Shown: positions 15,895-23,931 of the stretch, piece by piece | Position numbering within the stretch: the stretch's first letter is position 1 | Layout of the letters: each line of letters starts with the position of its first letter | Source of the DNA: Frankia torreyi | Lineage (GTDB): Bacteria; Actinomycetota; Actinomycetes; Frankiales; Frankiaceae | Direction: 5' to 3' | DNA length: 47,033 nt | Assembly: GCF_000948395.1 (NCBI RefSeq) | Contig: NZ_JYFN01000004.1 | Location: 1-47,033 of the forward strand | The notes under the pieces: model-generated | The model's database searches: none | What the model saw: the letters and a program-made list of their open reading frames with translations, nothing else | What the model was told of the DNA's origin: nothing | Position numbers and translations under genes: made by a program

Positions 15895-17759
15895 GCGGGG
15901 GCGAGCCAGCCGGCGACGCGCAGATGATCGAGGATGCGGTCGACGGCCTCGTCTCCCGACAACTGCGCGGTGTTCACCGTGACGTCGGCATCGGCCGGTT
16001 CCTCGTACGGGTCCGACACTCCGGTGAACGCGGGGATGACGCCGGCCCGGGCCTTGGCATACAGGCCCTTGCGGTCGCGCGCCTCGCAGACCTCGAGCGG
16101 CGTCGAGACGTGGATCAGGACGAAGCCGCCGCCGGCCGCGTGGACCATCTCGCGGACCTGCGTGCGAACCTCCGCGTAGGGGGCGATCGGCGCACAGACC
16201 GCGGTGCCGCCCGCCCCGGCCACCTGCGCGGCGACGAACCCGATGCGGCGCACGTTGGTGTCCCGGTCGGCGCGGGAGAAGCCCAGGCCCTGGGACAGGT
16301 GGGTACGCACGACGTCCCCGTCGAGCAGGGTGATCCGCCGTCCGCCCTGCTCGAGCAGCCGGCAGACCAGCAGCCCGGCCAGGGTCGACTTGCCGGAACC
16401 GGACAGCCCCGTGAAGAAGATGGTCAGCCCGCGCTGGGACCGCGGGGGGATCGCCCGGGCGAGTTCCGCGGCCACCGCGGGCGGGGTCAGCTCGGCGGGG
16501 ATCGGCCCCCCGGCGTCGAGCAGTGAGGCCAGCTCCTGGCGGCCGGGCGCGCCGATGGCCGGGCCGATCAGGCTGCCGGACAGGCCGTAGCTGCTGGCCA
16601 TGTGCGCGCGCTGGGCGGTGAGCCGGGCCAGCCCCTCGGCGTCCCCGTTCGTCGGCGACGCCCCGCCCGCGGCGCCGCTGTCCGGCTCGAGCGGAATGCC
16701 CGCCGGTGACAGGCCGGCGGGGGACAGGGCCGCCGGTTCGAAGCCCGCCGGTTCGAAGCCGGCCGGGCCGGGGGCCAGCGGATGGCGCGCGCCGCCGGCG
16801 GGTGGCAGGACCGTCGCGCTCATCCCGGGCTCCCGGGGGGTGGCCAGCAGCGACGAGGGGACGGCCGGGACGAGGACCAGCAGGCTGCGGTGGCGCGGCC
16901 GGTGGTCGTCGGCGCCCGGGCGGCGGTAGGGGTCGGGCGCCGGCTCGTGCCGGCGGCCCGCGGCGCCCGCCGCGATGGCGTCGGAGGCCACCGCCTCGGA
17001 GGCCAGGGTCGCCTCGCTCGGGCGCAGCGGCGCGTCCACGGCGTCCAGCGCGGCCTGCAGGCAGCGGACCCGCAGATGATGCCCGGCGTCCGCCGGGTCG
17101 GCGCCGCCCACCGGGGCGAGCACCACGCACCGCTTGCCCTGCCGGGTCAGGGCCCGGATGCGCCCCACGTCCGCGGTGTGCAGCAGGCCGTCGGCCCAGA
17201 CCGCCCACGCCGCCCCGGCTCCCACCTGCGGACCGGTCCAACCGCGGGCGCGCAGCTCGGCGCGGAGCTGGTCCGGGGTCAGCCGCAGCGCGGGGTGGTC
17301 CGGGTGGTGCGGCAGGCGCACCCCGTCCAGCGTGCCGACCAGGCGCACGGTGGACCCGGCCGGGGCCGGGAGCAGCGTGCGCAGGTGCAGGGCGGCGATC
17401 ATCACCCCCTCCGGGTCGCGCAGGGCGACGGTGGCCCCCGCCGCCAGCGGCTCGGCGTCGGCGGCCGAGACGGCGAGGATCGGCACCGGCACGCCGGCCA
17501 GCTCGTCCTCCGCCGGGTAGCCGGGGTTCGGGCCGAAGGCGCCGACGAGCAGCAGCTCCAGCTCGGCGAGCTGCAGCGGCGTCAGGGTAAGCGACGGCCA
17601 GCCGAGCGAGGCCGTCGTCAGCTCCGCGGCGCGGTCCGAGGTCACCAGGGACAGCAGGGGATCGTCGGCGGCGGGCCCGTGGGCCGGGCCGGCGGCGCCC
17701 ACGGCGCCCGGCTTCGGGAGGCGGTCGGGATCGGGATCCGGATGAGAGGTGGCACTCAC
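15891..17759 (-). CDS. cysC: APS kinase fused to a degenerate ATP-sulfurylase-like N-terminal region
   Basis: A 622-residue fusion. The C-terminus (about 440-622) is a complete adenylylsulfate kinase: Walker A GLSGSGKST at ~450-458, DGDVVRTHLSQGLGFSRADR, and CEARDRKGLYAKARAG with FTGVSDPYE. It would phosphorylate APS to PAPS. Residues ~50-250 align by eye with single-chain ATP sulfurylase: LTLTPLQLAELELLL, LRLTPDQLRAELRARGW, then VGGADPADAGHHLRVRCLQA. However, the catalytic QxRNxxHxxH segment is replaced by GAGAAWAVWADGLLH, and the later GRxHAG-type region is missing, replaced by a Pro/Ala-rich linker with AGFEP/AGLSP repeats. ELASLLDAGGPIPAEL matches the end of the sulfurylase domain. The region is therefore probably non-catalytic. 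The GTG start is only 17 bases from the divergent cysQ start; CysDN, encoded nearby, can supply APS. Confidence 0.9.
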   Translation of the reverse strand: MSATSHPDPDPDRLPKPGAVGAAGPAHGPAADDPLLSLVTSDRAAELTTASLGWPSLTLTPLQLAELELLLVGAFGPNPGYPAEDELAGVPVPILAVSAADAEPLAAGATVALRDPEGVMIAALHLRTLLPAPAGSTVRLVGTLDGVRLPHHPDHPALRLTPDQLRAELRARGWTGPQVGAGAAWAVWADGLLHTADVGRIRALTRQGKRCVVLAPVGGADPADAGHHLRVRCLQAALDAVDAPLRPSEATLASEAVASDAIAAGAAGRRHEPAPDPYRRPGADDHRPRHRSLLVLVPAVPSSLLATPREPGMSATVLPPAGGARHPLAPGPAGFEPAGFEPAALSPAGLSPAGIPLEPDSGAAGGASPTNGDAEGLARLTAQRAHMASSYGLSGSLIGPAIGAPGRQELASLLDAGGPIPAELTPPAVAAELARAIPPRSQRGLTIFFTGLSGSGKSTLAGLLVCRLLEQGGRRITLLDGDVVRTHLSQGLGFSRADRDTNVRRIGFVAAQVAGAGGTAVCAPIAPYAEVRTQVREMVHAAGGGFVLIHVSTPLEVCEARDRKGLYAKARAGVIPAFTGVSDPYEEPADADVTVNTAQLSGDEAVDRILDHLRVAGWLAPA

Positions 17760-17776
17760 ACCCGCGACCGTAACGG

Positions 17777-18610
17777 GTGACAGACTCCGTCCCGATGAAC
17801 ACCGACGACACCCGCCGGCCGGCCACCGTCCCCGTCGACATCGCGACAGACGAACTCGACGACGACGTCCTGGCCCGGCGACTGGCCACGGATGCCGGCA
17901 AACTGCTGCTCAGAATCCGGGAGGAGGTCGGGTTCGCGGAGCCCGCCACCCTGCGCGACGCCGGCGACGCGCGTTCCCATCAGCTGCTGACCCGGGCGCT
18001 GACCCGCCACCGTCCGCAGGACGCGGTGCTGTCCGAGGAGGGCGTCGACGACCCGGCCCGGCTGTCCGCCGAGCGGGTCTGGATCGTCGACCCGCTCGAC
18101 GGCACCCGCGAGTTCGCCGAACCCGGCCGGTCGGACTGGGCGGTGCACGTCGCGTTGTGGCGCGCCGGCGAGCTCATCGCCGGCGCGGTCGCCCTGCCGG
18201 CGCTGAACGTGACGCTGTCGGCCGGCGGCGATCCCCCGGCCGCGGCCCGGCCCGCCGCGGCGCGCCCGCCGCGGATCGTCGCCAGCCGCACCAGGGCGCC
18301 CCGTATCGTCGGGGAGGTCGCCGAAGCTCTGGGCGCCAGCATCGTCCCGATGGGGTCGGCCGGGGCGAAGGCCGCCGCGGTCATCCGCGGCCAGGCGGAG
18401 ATCTACCTGCACGCCGGCGGGCAGTACGAGTGGGATTCGGCGGCCCCGGTGGCGGTCGCGCGGGCGGCGGGTCTGCATACCAGCCGCCTCGACGGCACCC
18501 CGCTGCGGTACAACCAGCCCGACCTGTTGCTGCCCGACCTGGTCATCTGCGAGGCGACCCTGGCCCCGGCGGTGCTCGCGGCGATTCAGGCGGCAGATCC
18601 GCAGCGGTAG
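17777..18610 (+). CDS. cysQ: 3'(2'),5'-bisphosphate nucleotidase-like (inositol monophosphatase family)
   Basis: A 277-residue member of the Mg-dependent phosphatase family. LSEEGVDD supplies the first metal-binding glutamates, WIVDPLDGTREFAE is the signature motif, and QYEWDSAAPVAVARAAG is the C-terminal motif with the last aspartate. CysQ hydrolyses PAP formed after sulfonucleotide reduction or sulfotransfer, which fits its place between cysC and cysDN. GTG 17777 and ATG 17795 are both possible starts and neither has a strong ribosome-binding site. The gene lies head-to-head with cysC with 17 bases between the assigned starts, so one or both promoters must lie inside the opposite gene or a start is misplaced. 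Confidence 0.88.
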   Translation: MTDSVPMNTDDTRRPATVPVDIATDELDDDVLARRLATDAGKLLLRIREEVGFAEPATLRDAGDARSHQLLTRALTRHRPQDAVLSEEGVDDPARLSAERVWIVDPLDGTREFAEPGRSDWAVHVALWRAGELIAGAVALPALNVTLSAGGDPPAAARPAAARPPRIVASRTRAPRIVGEVAEALGASIVPMGSAGAKAAAVIRGQAEIYLHAGGQYEWDSAAPVAVARAAGLHTSRLDGTPLRYNQPDLLLPDLVICEATLAPAVLAAIQAADPQR

Positions 18611-18677
18611 GACCACGCCCGGTGGCCGCCCGACGTTGCGGGCGGCGTGGCCGGACGCAGACCGCGACCGTCGGGTG

Positions 18678-18707
18678 CCCATCGTGCGACACGTGTGTCG
18701 CGATGGG
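18678..18707. promoter_or_regulatory. Long imperfect palindrome between cysQ and cysD
   Basis: CCCATCG (18678-18684) pairs with CGATGGG (18701-18707), and CGACAC (18687-18692) with GTGTCG (18695-18700), with a 2-base TG insert on the left arm only. The centre is only two bases wide, which fits a protein-binding operator better than an RNA hairpin. It lies ~105 bases before cysD and could also mark the end of cysQ. The regulator is unknown. Confidence 0.45.
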
Positions 18708-18810
18708 GGAATTGGGTCGCGGGTGAGCCGGTTAACGTCGACGAAACCGCCGGTGGGAGGGCGGGTCGGCTACTTTGGACTGATACATCGGCGAGACGAG
18801 GGGTTTTCGC

Positions 18811-19725
18811 GTGCCTGTCACGGGTTACGAGCTCACCCACCTGCAGATGCTCGAGGCCGAGGCCATCCACATCTTCCGTGAGGTGGCGGCCGAGTTCGAA
18901 CGTCCCGCGCTGCTGTTCAGCGGCGGGAAGGACTCGATCGTCATGCTGCGGGTGGCCGAGAAGGCGTTCTGGCCCGCGAAGCTGCCCTTCCCGCTGTTGC
19001 ACATCGACACCGGCCACAACTTCGACGAGGTCCTGGAGTTCCGGGACCGCCGCGCGGCCGAGCTCGGCGCCCGCCTCGTGGTCGGCTCCGTGCAGGCGGC
19101 GATCGACGCCGGTGAGCTCACCGAGGACACCCGGCCCGGGGCCTCCCGCAACCAGCTCCAGACGCCGGTGCTGCTCGACTCGATCACCGACAACCGGTTC
19201 GACGCGGTGTTCGGTGGCGCCCGCCGCGACGAGGAGAAGGCCCGCGCCAAGGAGCGGGTGTACTCCTTCCGGGACGAGTTCGGCCAGTGGGATCCCAAGA
19301 ACCAGCGCCCCGAGCTGTGGTCGCTGTACAACGGCCGGCATCGCCCCGGCGAGCACATCCGGGTCTTCCCGCTGTCGAACTGGACCGAGCTGGACATCTG
19401 GCGCTACATCGCCCAGGAGCGCCTGGAGATCCCCTCGATCTACTATGCGCACAGCCGCGAGACCTTCGAGCGTGACGGCATGCTGCTCGCGGTCACCCCA
19501 CTGACCCAGCCGCGCGCCGGTGAGGCCGTGGTTCCCCGCCAGGTCCGCTACCGCACGGTTGGTGACATCACCTGCACCGGCGCGGTCGAGTCGACCGCGG
19601 CGACCGTCGACGAGGTCATCGCCGAGGTCGCGGCGACGCGGATCACCGAGCGGGGTGCGACCCGGGCCGACGACCGGGTCAGCGAAGCGGCGATGGAGGA
19701 CCGGAAGCGGGAGGGGTACTTCTGA
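18811..19725 (+). CDS. cysD: Sulfate adenylyltransferase subunit 2 (PP-loop ATP pyrophosphatase)
   Basis: A 304-residue CysD of normal length. The PP-loop LLFSGGKDS is at residues ~34-42, followed by HIDTGHNFDEVLEFRD and FGGARRDEEKARAKERVYSFR. The C-terminus TCTGAVESTA and EDRKREGYF is typical. With CysN it forms APS from ATP and sulfate, the first step of sulfate assimilation. The GTG start at 18811 has GAGGGG about seven bases upstream. The stop codon overlaps the cysN ATG (TGATG), so the two are translationally coupled. Confidence 0.97.
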   Translation: MPVTGYELTHLQMLEAEAIHIFREVAAEFERPALLFSGGKDSIVMLRVAEKAFWPAKLPFPLLHIDTGHNFDEVLEFRDRRAAELGARLVVGSVQAAIDAGELTEDTRPGASRNQLQTPVLLDSITDNRFDAVFGGARRDEEKARAKERVYSFRDEFGQWDPKNQRPELWSLYNGRHRPGEHIRVFPLSNWTELDIWRYIAQERLEIPSIYYAHSRETFERDGMLLAVTPLTQPRAGEAVVPRQVRYRTVGDITCTGAVESTAATVDEVIAEVAATRITERGATRADDRVSEAAMEDRKREGYF

Positions 19726-20969
19726 TGGCCGAGCTGCTGCGCGTCGCGACCGCGGGGTCGGTCGACGACGGGAAGTCGACGTTGATCGGCCGGCTCCTCT
19801 ACGACACGAAGTCGCTGTTCACCGACCAGCTCGCCGCCGTCGAGCGGACCAGCCGGGAGCGCGGCGACGGCTACGTCGACCTCGCGCTGCTCACCGACGG
19901 CCTGCGGGCCGAGCGGGAGCAGGGCATCACCATCGACGTCGCCTACCGCTACTTCGCCACCCCACGGCGATCGTTCATCCTCGCGGACACCCCGGGGCAC
20001 GTGCAGTACACCCGCAACATGGTCACCGGTGCCTCGACCGCCGACCTCGCGTTGCTGCTCGTGGACGCACGCAAGGGCATCGTCGAACAGACCTGCCGGC
20101 ACGCGTTCCTGGCCTCCCTGCTGCGGGTGCCCCATCTTGTGCTCTGCGTGAACAAGATGGACCTCGTCGACTTCGACCGGGAGGTCTTCGAGCAGATCAA
20201 GGAGGATTTCCGGCGCTTCGCGGCGAAGCTGGAGATCGTCGACGTCGCCACGATCCCGGTGTCCGCACTGACCGGTGACAACGTGGTGTCCCGTTCGCCG
20301 AGCACGCCCTGGTACGACGGCAGCTCGCTGCTGCACCACCTGGAGGAGCTGCACATCGCCTCCGACCGCAACCTGATCGACGTGCGGTTCCCGGTGCAGT
20401 GGGTGGTCCGGCCGCGCAGCGAGGAGCTGCACGACTACCGCGGCTACGCCGGGCAGGTCGCCGGCGGCGTGCTCAAGCCCGGCGACGACGTCATCGTGCT
20501 GCCGTCCGGGCTGACCTCGCGGGTCGCCGGGATCGACACCTACGACGGGCCGGTCGAGGAGGCGTTTCCCCCGATGTCGGTCATCGTCCGGCTGGAGGAC
20601 GACCTCGACGTCTCCCGCGGGGACCTGATCGCCCGGCCGAACAACCAGCCGACGGTCGGGCAGGACCTCAACCTGATGGTGTCCTGGATGGTCGATGCGC
20701 CGCTGCGCCGCCGGGCCCGGGTCGGGATCAAGCACACCACCCGATCGGTGCGGGCGATGGTCACCGACGTCTGCTACCGCGTCGACATCGACACGCTGCA
20801 CCGTGACGAGAGCGTCGAGACGCTGGGCCTCAACGACATCGGCCGGATCGCGCTGCGGACAACCACGCCGCTGTGCTACGACCCGTACCGCCGCAACCGC
20901 AACACGGGCAGCGTGCTGCTCATCGACGAGGCGACCGGAACCACCCTTGGTGCCGGAATGATCCTCTAG
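19725..20969 (+). CDS. cysN: Sulfate adenylyltransferase subunit 1 (GTPase)
   Basis: A 414-residue EF-Tu-like GTPase. G1 is GSVDDGKST at residues 11-19, REQGITIDVAYRYF is the switch region, G3 is DTPGH, and G4 is NKMD. GTP hydrolysis drives APS synthesis by CysD. The protein ends after the beta-barrel domains and lacks the C-terminal APS kinase found in CysNC fusions such as that of mycobacteria. This fits the separate cysC in the same cluster. It overlaps cysD by one base. The next gene is convergent with a 54-base gap. Confidence 0.97.
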   Translation: MAELLRVATAGSVDDGKSTLIGRLLYDTKSLFTDQLAAVERTSRERGDGYVDLALLTDGLRAEREQGITIDVAYRYFATPRRSFILADTPGHVQYTRNMVTGASTADLALLLVDARKGIVEQTCRHAFLASLLRVPHLVLCVNKMDLVDFDREVFEQIKEDFRRFAAKLEIVDVATIPVSALTGDNVVSRSPSTPWYDGSSLLHHLEELHIASDRNLIDVRFPVQWVVRPRSEELHDYRGYAGQVAGGVLKPGDDVIVLPSGLTSRVAGIDTYDGPVEEAFPPMSVIVRLEDDLDVSRGDLIARPNNQPTVGQDLNLMVSWMVDAPLRRRARVGIKHTTRSVRAMVTDVCYRVDIDTLHRDESVETLGLNDIGRIALRTTTPLCYDPYRRNRNTGSVLLIDEATGTTLGAGMIL

Positions 20970-21023
20970 CGGTACCCGGCCCGCCGCAGCGACCCGGCGG
21001 GGCGCATGGGGCAGTTCGGATCG

Positions 21024-23471
21024 TCATCCGCTCGGCCGCAGCGCCTCGTCCGGCGGGACCCGCGTCTCGCCGAGCGCGGCCGCCCCGGCCAGGACGGGCA
21101 GCCGGTCGTTGTTGGCGACCAGCGCCGGACTTTCCAGCCAGGCGAGGTAGGCGCCCCGTTGCGCCGGCGTCATCGCCGCGCTCGGTCGGGGATCGCCGGT
21201 GGCGTCGAGGAAATCCGTCGTCGGACCGGTGATGTAGCCGTCGACACGCGGATCTCCGGTGTACACCCGCCGCCGCCCGTCGCTGTCGGTCACCGTGATC
21301 GGCCGCAGCGGATCCTCGCCACGGCGCGCCCAGAGCTGGCGGGCGCTCGCCTCGTAGGCCGCGGCCCACCCCGAGCCGAGCCGAGAGGCCTCCCGCAGCC
21401 GGGCGAGGATCCACGCCGGCCGGGTGGTGGACACATCGCGGTAGCGCTGCCGGACGAGGGCCTCGACCATGTCCACCGTGATCCCGACGCCGAGATGGGT
21501 GAACGTGGCGACCGGATCCGTCGGGTCGATCGACGTGACCACCGTGCCGAGCAGGTCGAGGATCACCGCCTGCCGCCGGCGATGGGCGGACCCGGCGTCG
21601 GCGTGTTCGCGCAGCACCGCGTCGGCGGCGTCGCCGAGGGCGTCGGTGAAGAACGCCTGCGCCCGGGCACCCCGCAGGTAGCCCAGTGCCCGCGGGCTCG
21701 ACGGGTAGCCGCCGGCCCCGGCGTTCCAGCCCCGCGTGCGCCCCGCCACCCGCTCGTCGACACCGATCGCGTAGGCCGCGGCGTCCCGCCCGAGCATCCC
21801 GGCGAGCGCACCGCCGCGCAGGCTTTCCCGCAGCAGCGCCCGCCACGCCGCGACCGGGACCTGCCGGGCGGCGGATGCCGTCGTCGCCGGGGAGACCGGC
21901 CCGGGGACGACCGCCGTCACCGCGTCGTACATCTCCTCCAGGTAGGTGTGCAGCGCGGGGACGAAGGCAGCGCGCAGGTGCGGCGGCAGGGCCGGGCCGT
22001 CGGCGGCGTGCACGGCCCCGGCGAGGCGGGCGACGAAGTCCGCCGAGCCGCGCGGATCCGCCCGCCGCGCCGCCGGGCCGCCGGCCGCGGCGAGCAGCCC
22101 GGACCACGCTCGCGCGGTCGCGTCGTCGAGACCGACCGCCACCGGCAGATCCAGGTCCGCGACCGCGGCGCCAGCCAGAACCGCCTTGACGTACCGGGTG
22201 GCGAACCGGGCCGCCAGCCCCGGTTCACCGGCGATCGCCGCCAGCAACGCGACCCGGTAGCCTCGGTCCGCCGTCGCGTTGCGCAGCACACCCGCCACCT
22301 GACCGTCCGCCGGCGCCCGCCGAACCGCCGGCCCGGACCCCGGGCCGAAGGCCAGCCGGCCCAGCCGGTCGAGCAGCGCGCCGTCGATGCGGCCGGCCGT
22401 CAGCAGCGGTGTCAGCAGCACGGTCTCGGCACGGTCGTGACGTCCCCGGGTGTTGAACCGGCCCAGCCAGGAGTCGTCGAGCGTCCGGCCGCGGCTGTAG
22501 GCGGCGAAGGTTCGGCCGAGAATCTCCTCGGCGTCGCGCCGGTTCACCCCGGACGGTGGTGCCGGCCGGTTGACCATCGGCCCGCGGGAGCGTCCCGCCA
22601 CCCCGGCGAGCAGGCGCGCGAGCCCGGCCGGCCCGAGCGCGTCGTAGAAGCCGGCGACGAAGTCGGGGTCGCGGCCTCGCGTGCGCAGCGCGCTCACCGC
22701 CTCCCGCAGGCTGGCCGCGGGTGCGTCGCCGCCTCCCGGCGCGTGGCCGCCCGGTGATCCCAGCCGCCGCCCGGCGCCGGCACCGTTGGCGCGGGCCGGA
22801 CGTCCCGCCGACCCGGCGGGACGGCCGGCCGCGTCGTCCGCTCCCGCCGGGCTGCCGCCGGACAGCAGCGAGCGGGCCGCGGTCCGACCCGCGGCGCGTG
22901 CCGCCGGTCCACCGCCTGCGACGGGGACGGCTCCGAAACCGGCAGCGGTGTCCGCCCCGGGACCAGCCCCATCGCTGGGACGGGCTCCATCGTCGGCATC
23001 GGCGTCGGCGTCGGCGTCGGAATCGGGACGGATGACGGCCCCGTGGAGGGATCCCGTGGCTATGACGGGTTGGGCGGCAGGACCGGGTTGGGTGGCGAGG
23101 CCGGGGTGGTTGTCCAGGAGCGACCGGGAGTGCTGCACGGCCGGCGCGATGATGGCCGCCGAGGGCAGGAGCGACCGCCCCGCGTCGTCGGCGCCCTCGG
23201 CCAGCGCGAGCCGGCGGCGCAGCATCGCGGCGTCGGCGTCGAGCTCGTCGCCGAGCCGGGCCAGCCGTGCCGCCCAGCCAGCCGGGCCGCCGACCTGCGC
23301 CAGGGCGTGGGCGACGATCCGCGCGCCGGTGTGCAGGGCTTCGCCGGCGGACCGTACCGCGGCCGCGAGTGTGTGCAGCCGGGCGGGATCGAAGGCCACC
23401 CGGTTGCCGCCCGTACCGTGCCCGGAGGAATGGCCCGCGGCGAGGTGAACGGGATCACCGAAGCTCGGCAC
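21024..23471 (-). CDS. Large protein of unknown function paired with a WXG100-like protein
   Basis: Begins with GTG at 23471, four bases after the stop of the WXG100-like gene, and runs 815 residues; the frame is open to 23648 but the upstream part overlaps that gene. Residues ~25-105 form a helical segment (FDPARLHTLAAAVRSAGEAL, WAARLARLGDELDADAAML) like the long helices of ESX-type partners. An Ala/Gly/Asp-rich linker follows (~130-290), with an Asp-Ala repeat. The larger part holds DPDFVAGFYDALGPAGLARL, a motif I associate with large actinobacterial WXG/T7SS-linked proteins of DUF6571 type, though I cannot confirm the family. The C-terminal ~450 residues are alpha-helical and Ala/Arg-rich, with AYLAWLESPALVANN near the end. 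No signal peptide, membrane segment or recognised toxin active site is visible. Confidence 0.72.
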   Translation of the reverse strand: MPSFGDPVHLAAGHSSGHGTGGNRVAFDPARLHTLAAAVRSAGEALHTGARIVAHALAQVGGPAGWAARLARLGDELDADAAMLRRRLALAEGADDAGRSLLPSAAIIAPAVQHSRSLLDNHPGLATQPGPAAQPVIATGSLHGAVIRPDSDADADADADDGARPSDGAGPGADTAAGFGAVPVAGGGPAARAAGRTAARSLLSGGSPAGADDAAGRPAGSAGRPARANGAGAGRRLGSPGGHAPGGGDAPAASLREAVSALRTRGRDPDFVAGFYDALGPAGLARLLAGVAGRSRGPMVNRPAPPSGVNRRDAEEILGRTFAAYSRGRTLDDSWLGRFNTRGRHDRAETVLLTPLLTAGRIDGALLDRLGRLAFGPGSGPAVRRAPADGQVAGVLRNATADRGYRVALLAAIAGEPGLAARFATRYVKAVLAGAAVADLDLPVAVGLDDATARAWSGLLAAAGGPAARRADPRGSADFVARLAGAVHAADGPALPPHLRAAFVPALHTYLEEMYDAVTAVVPGPVSPATTASAARQVPVAAWRALLRESLRGGALAGMLGRDAAAYAIGVDERVAGRTRGWNAGAGGYPSSPRALGYLRGARAQAFFTDALGDAADAVLREHADAGSAHRRRQAVILDLLGTVVTSIDPTDPVATFTHLGVGITVDMVEALVRQRYRDVSTTRPAWILARLREASRLGSGWAAAYEASARQLWARRGEDPLRPITVTDSDGRRRVYTGDPRVDGYITGPTTDFLDATGDPRPSAAMTPAQRGAYLAWLESPALVANNDRLPVLAGAAALGETRVPPDEALRPSG

Positions 23472-23475
23472 GGCG

Positions 23476-23751
23476 TCAGCCGATCGCCCGTGGCGGGGCG
23501 CCGGGCGCCGTCGACGGCCCGGCCGGGCCCGAGCTGGCCTGCTCGCAGACCAGCAGGCAGCGGTCGAGCAGAGCGGTCGCCTCGGCGGTGAGATGCCGAA
23601 CCCGGCCGGCCCACTGCTGCGCCGCCCGGCCGTCCCACGCGCCGGCACCGGCGGCCGCGACCCGGTCCAGGGCGGTCATGATGTCCCGCCGGGTGCGCGC
23701 CACCGCACCGGCCGCCGTCGTCCGGGCTCCATCGAAGATCGTCATCCGCAC
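23476..23751 (-). CDS. WXG100 (ESAT-6-like) small protein
   Basis: A 91-residue protein with the WXG100 layout: a first helix (ARTTAAGAVARTRRDIMTALDR), a turn with the literal W-x-G at Trp39-Asp40-Gly41 (GAWDGRAAQQWAGRV), and a second helix (HLTAEATALLDRCLLVCEQ). A Pro/Ala-rich tail follows. Family members are small helical hairpins exported by type VII (ESX) systems, usually as dimers with a partner encoded next door. Here the partner would be the 815-residue protein whose GTG follows this stop by four bases. No ESX core genes (eccC, eccD, mycP) are in the window. ATGs at 23751 and 23745 are both possible. Confidence 0.75.
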   Translation of the reverse strand: MRMTIFDGARTTAAGAVARTRRDIMTALDRVAAAGAGAWDGRAAQQWAGRVRHLTAEATALLDRCLLVCEQASSGPAGPSTAPGAPPRAIG

Positions 23752-23931
23752 ACCACCGCCGTCGGGGTCAGGTTCGGTGCGGCGACGCTAACAACTCGCC
23801 GACGGGTCGCGCTGATCGTCCTTGGATCCTGTGGATGACGGCTGTGGGAACCGCCGACCTGTGGATAAAGCGGGTGCCACCCCGACCCCGCTATCTCGAC
23901 CGGGCGCGGACGGGCCCGGCGCGGGGCGGCC

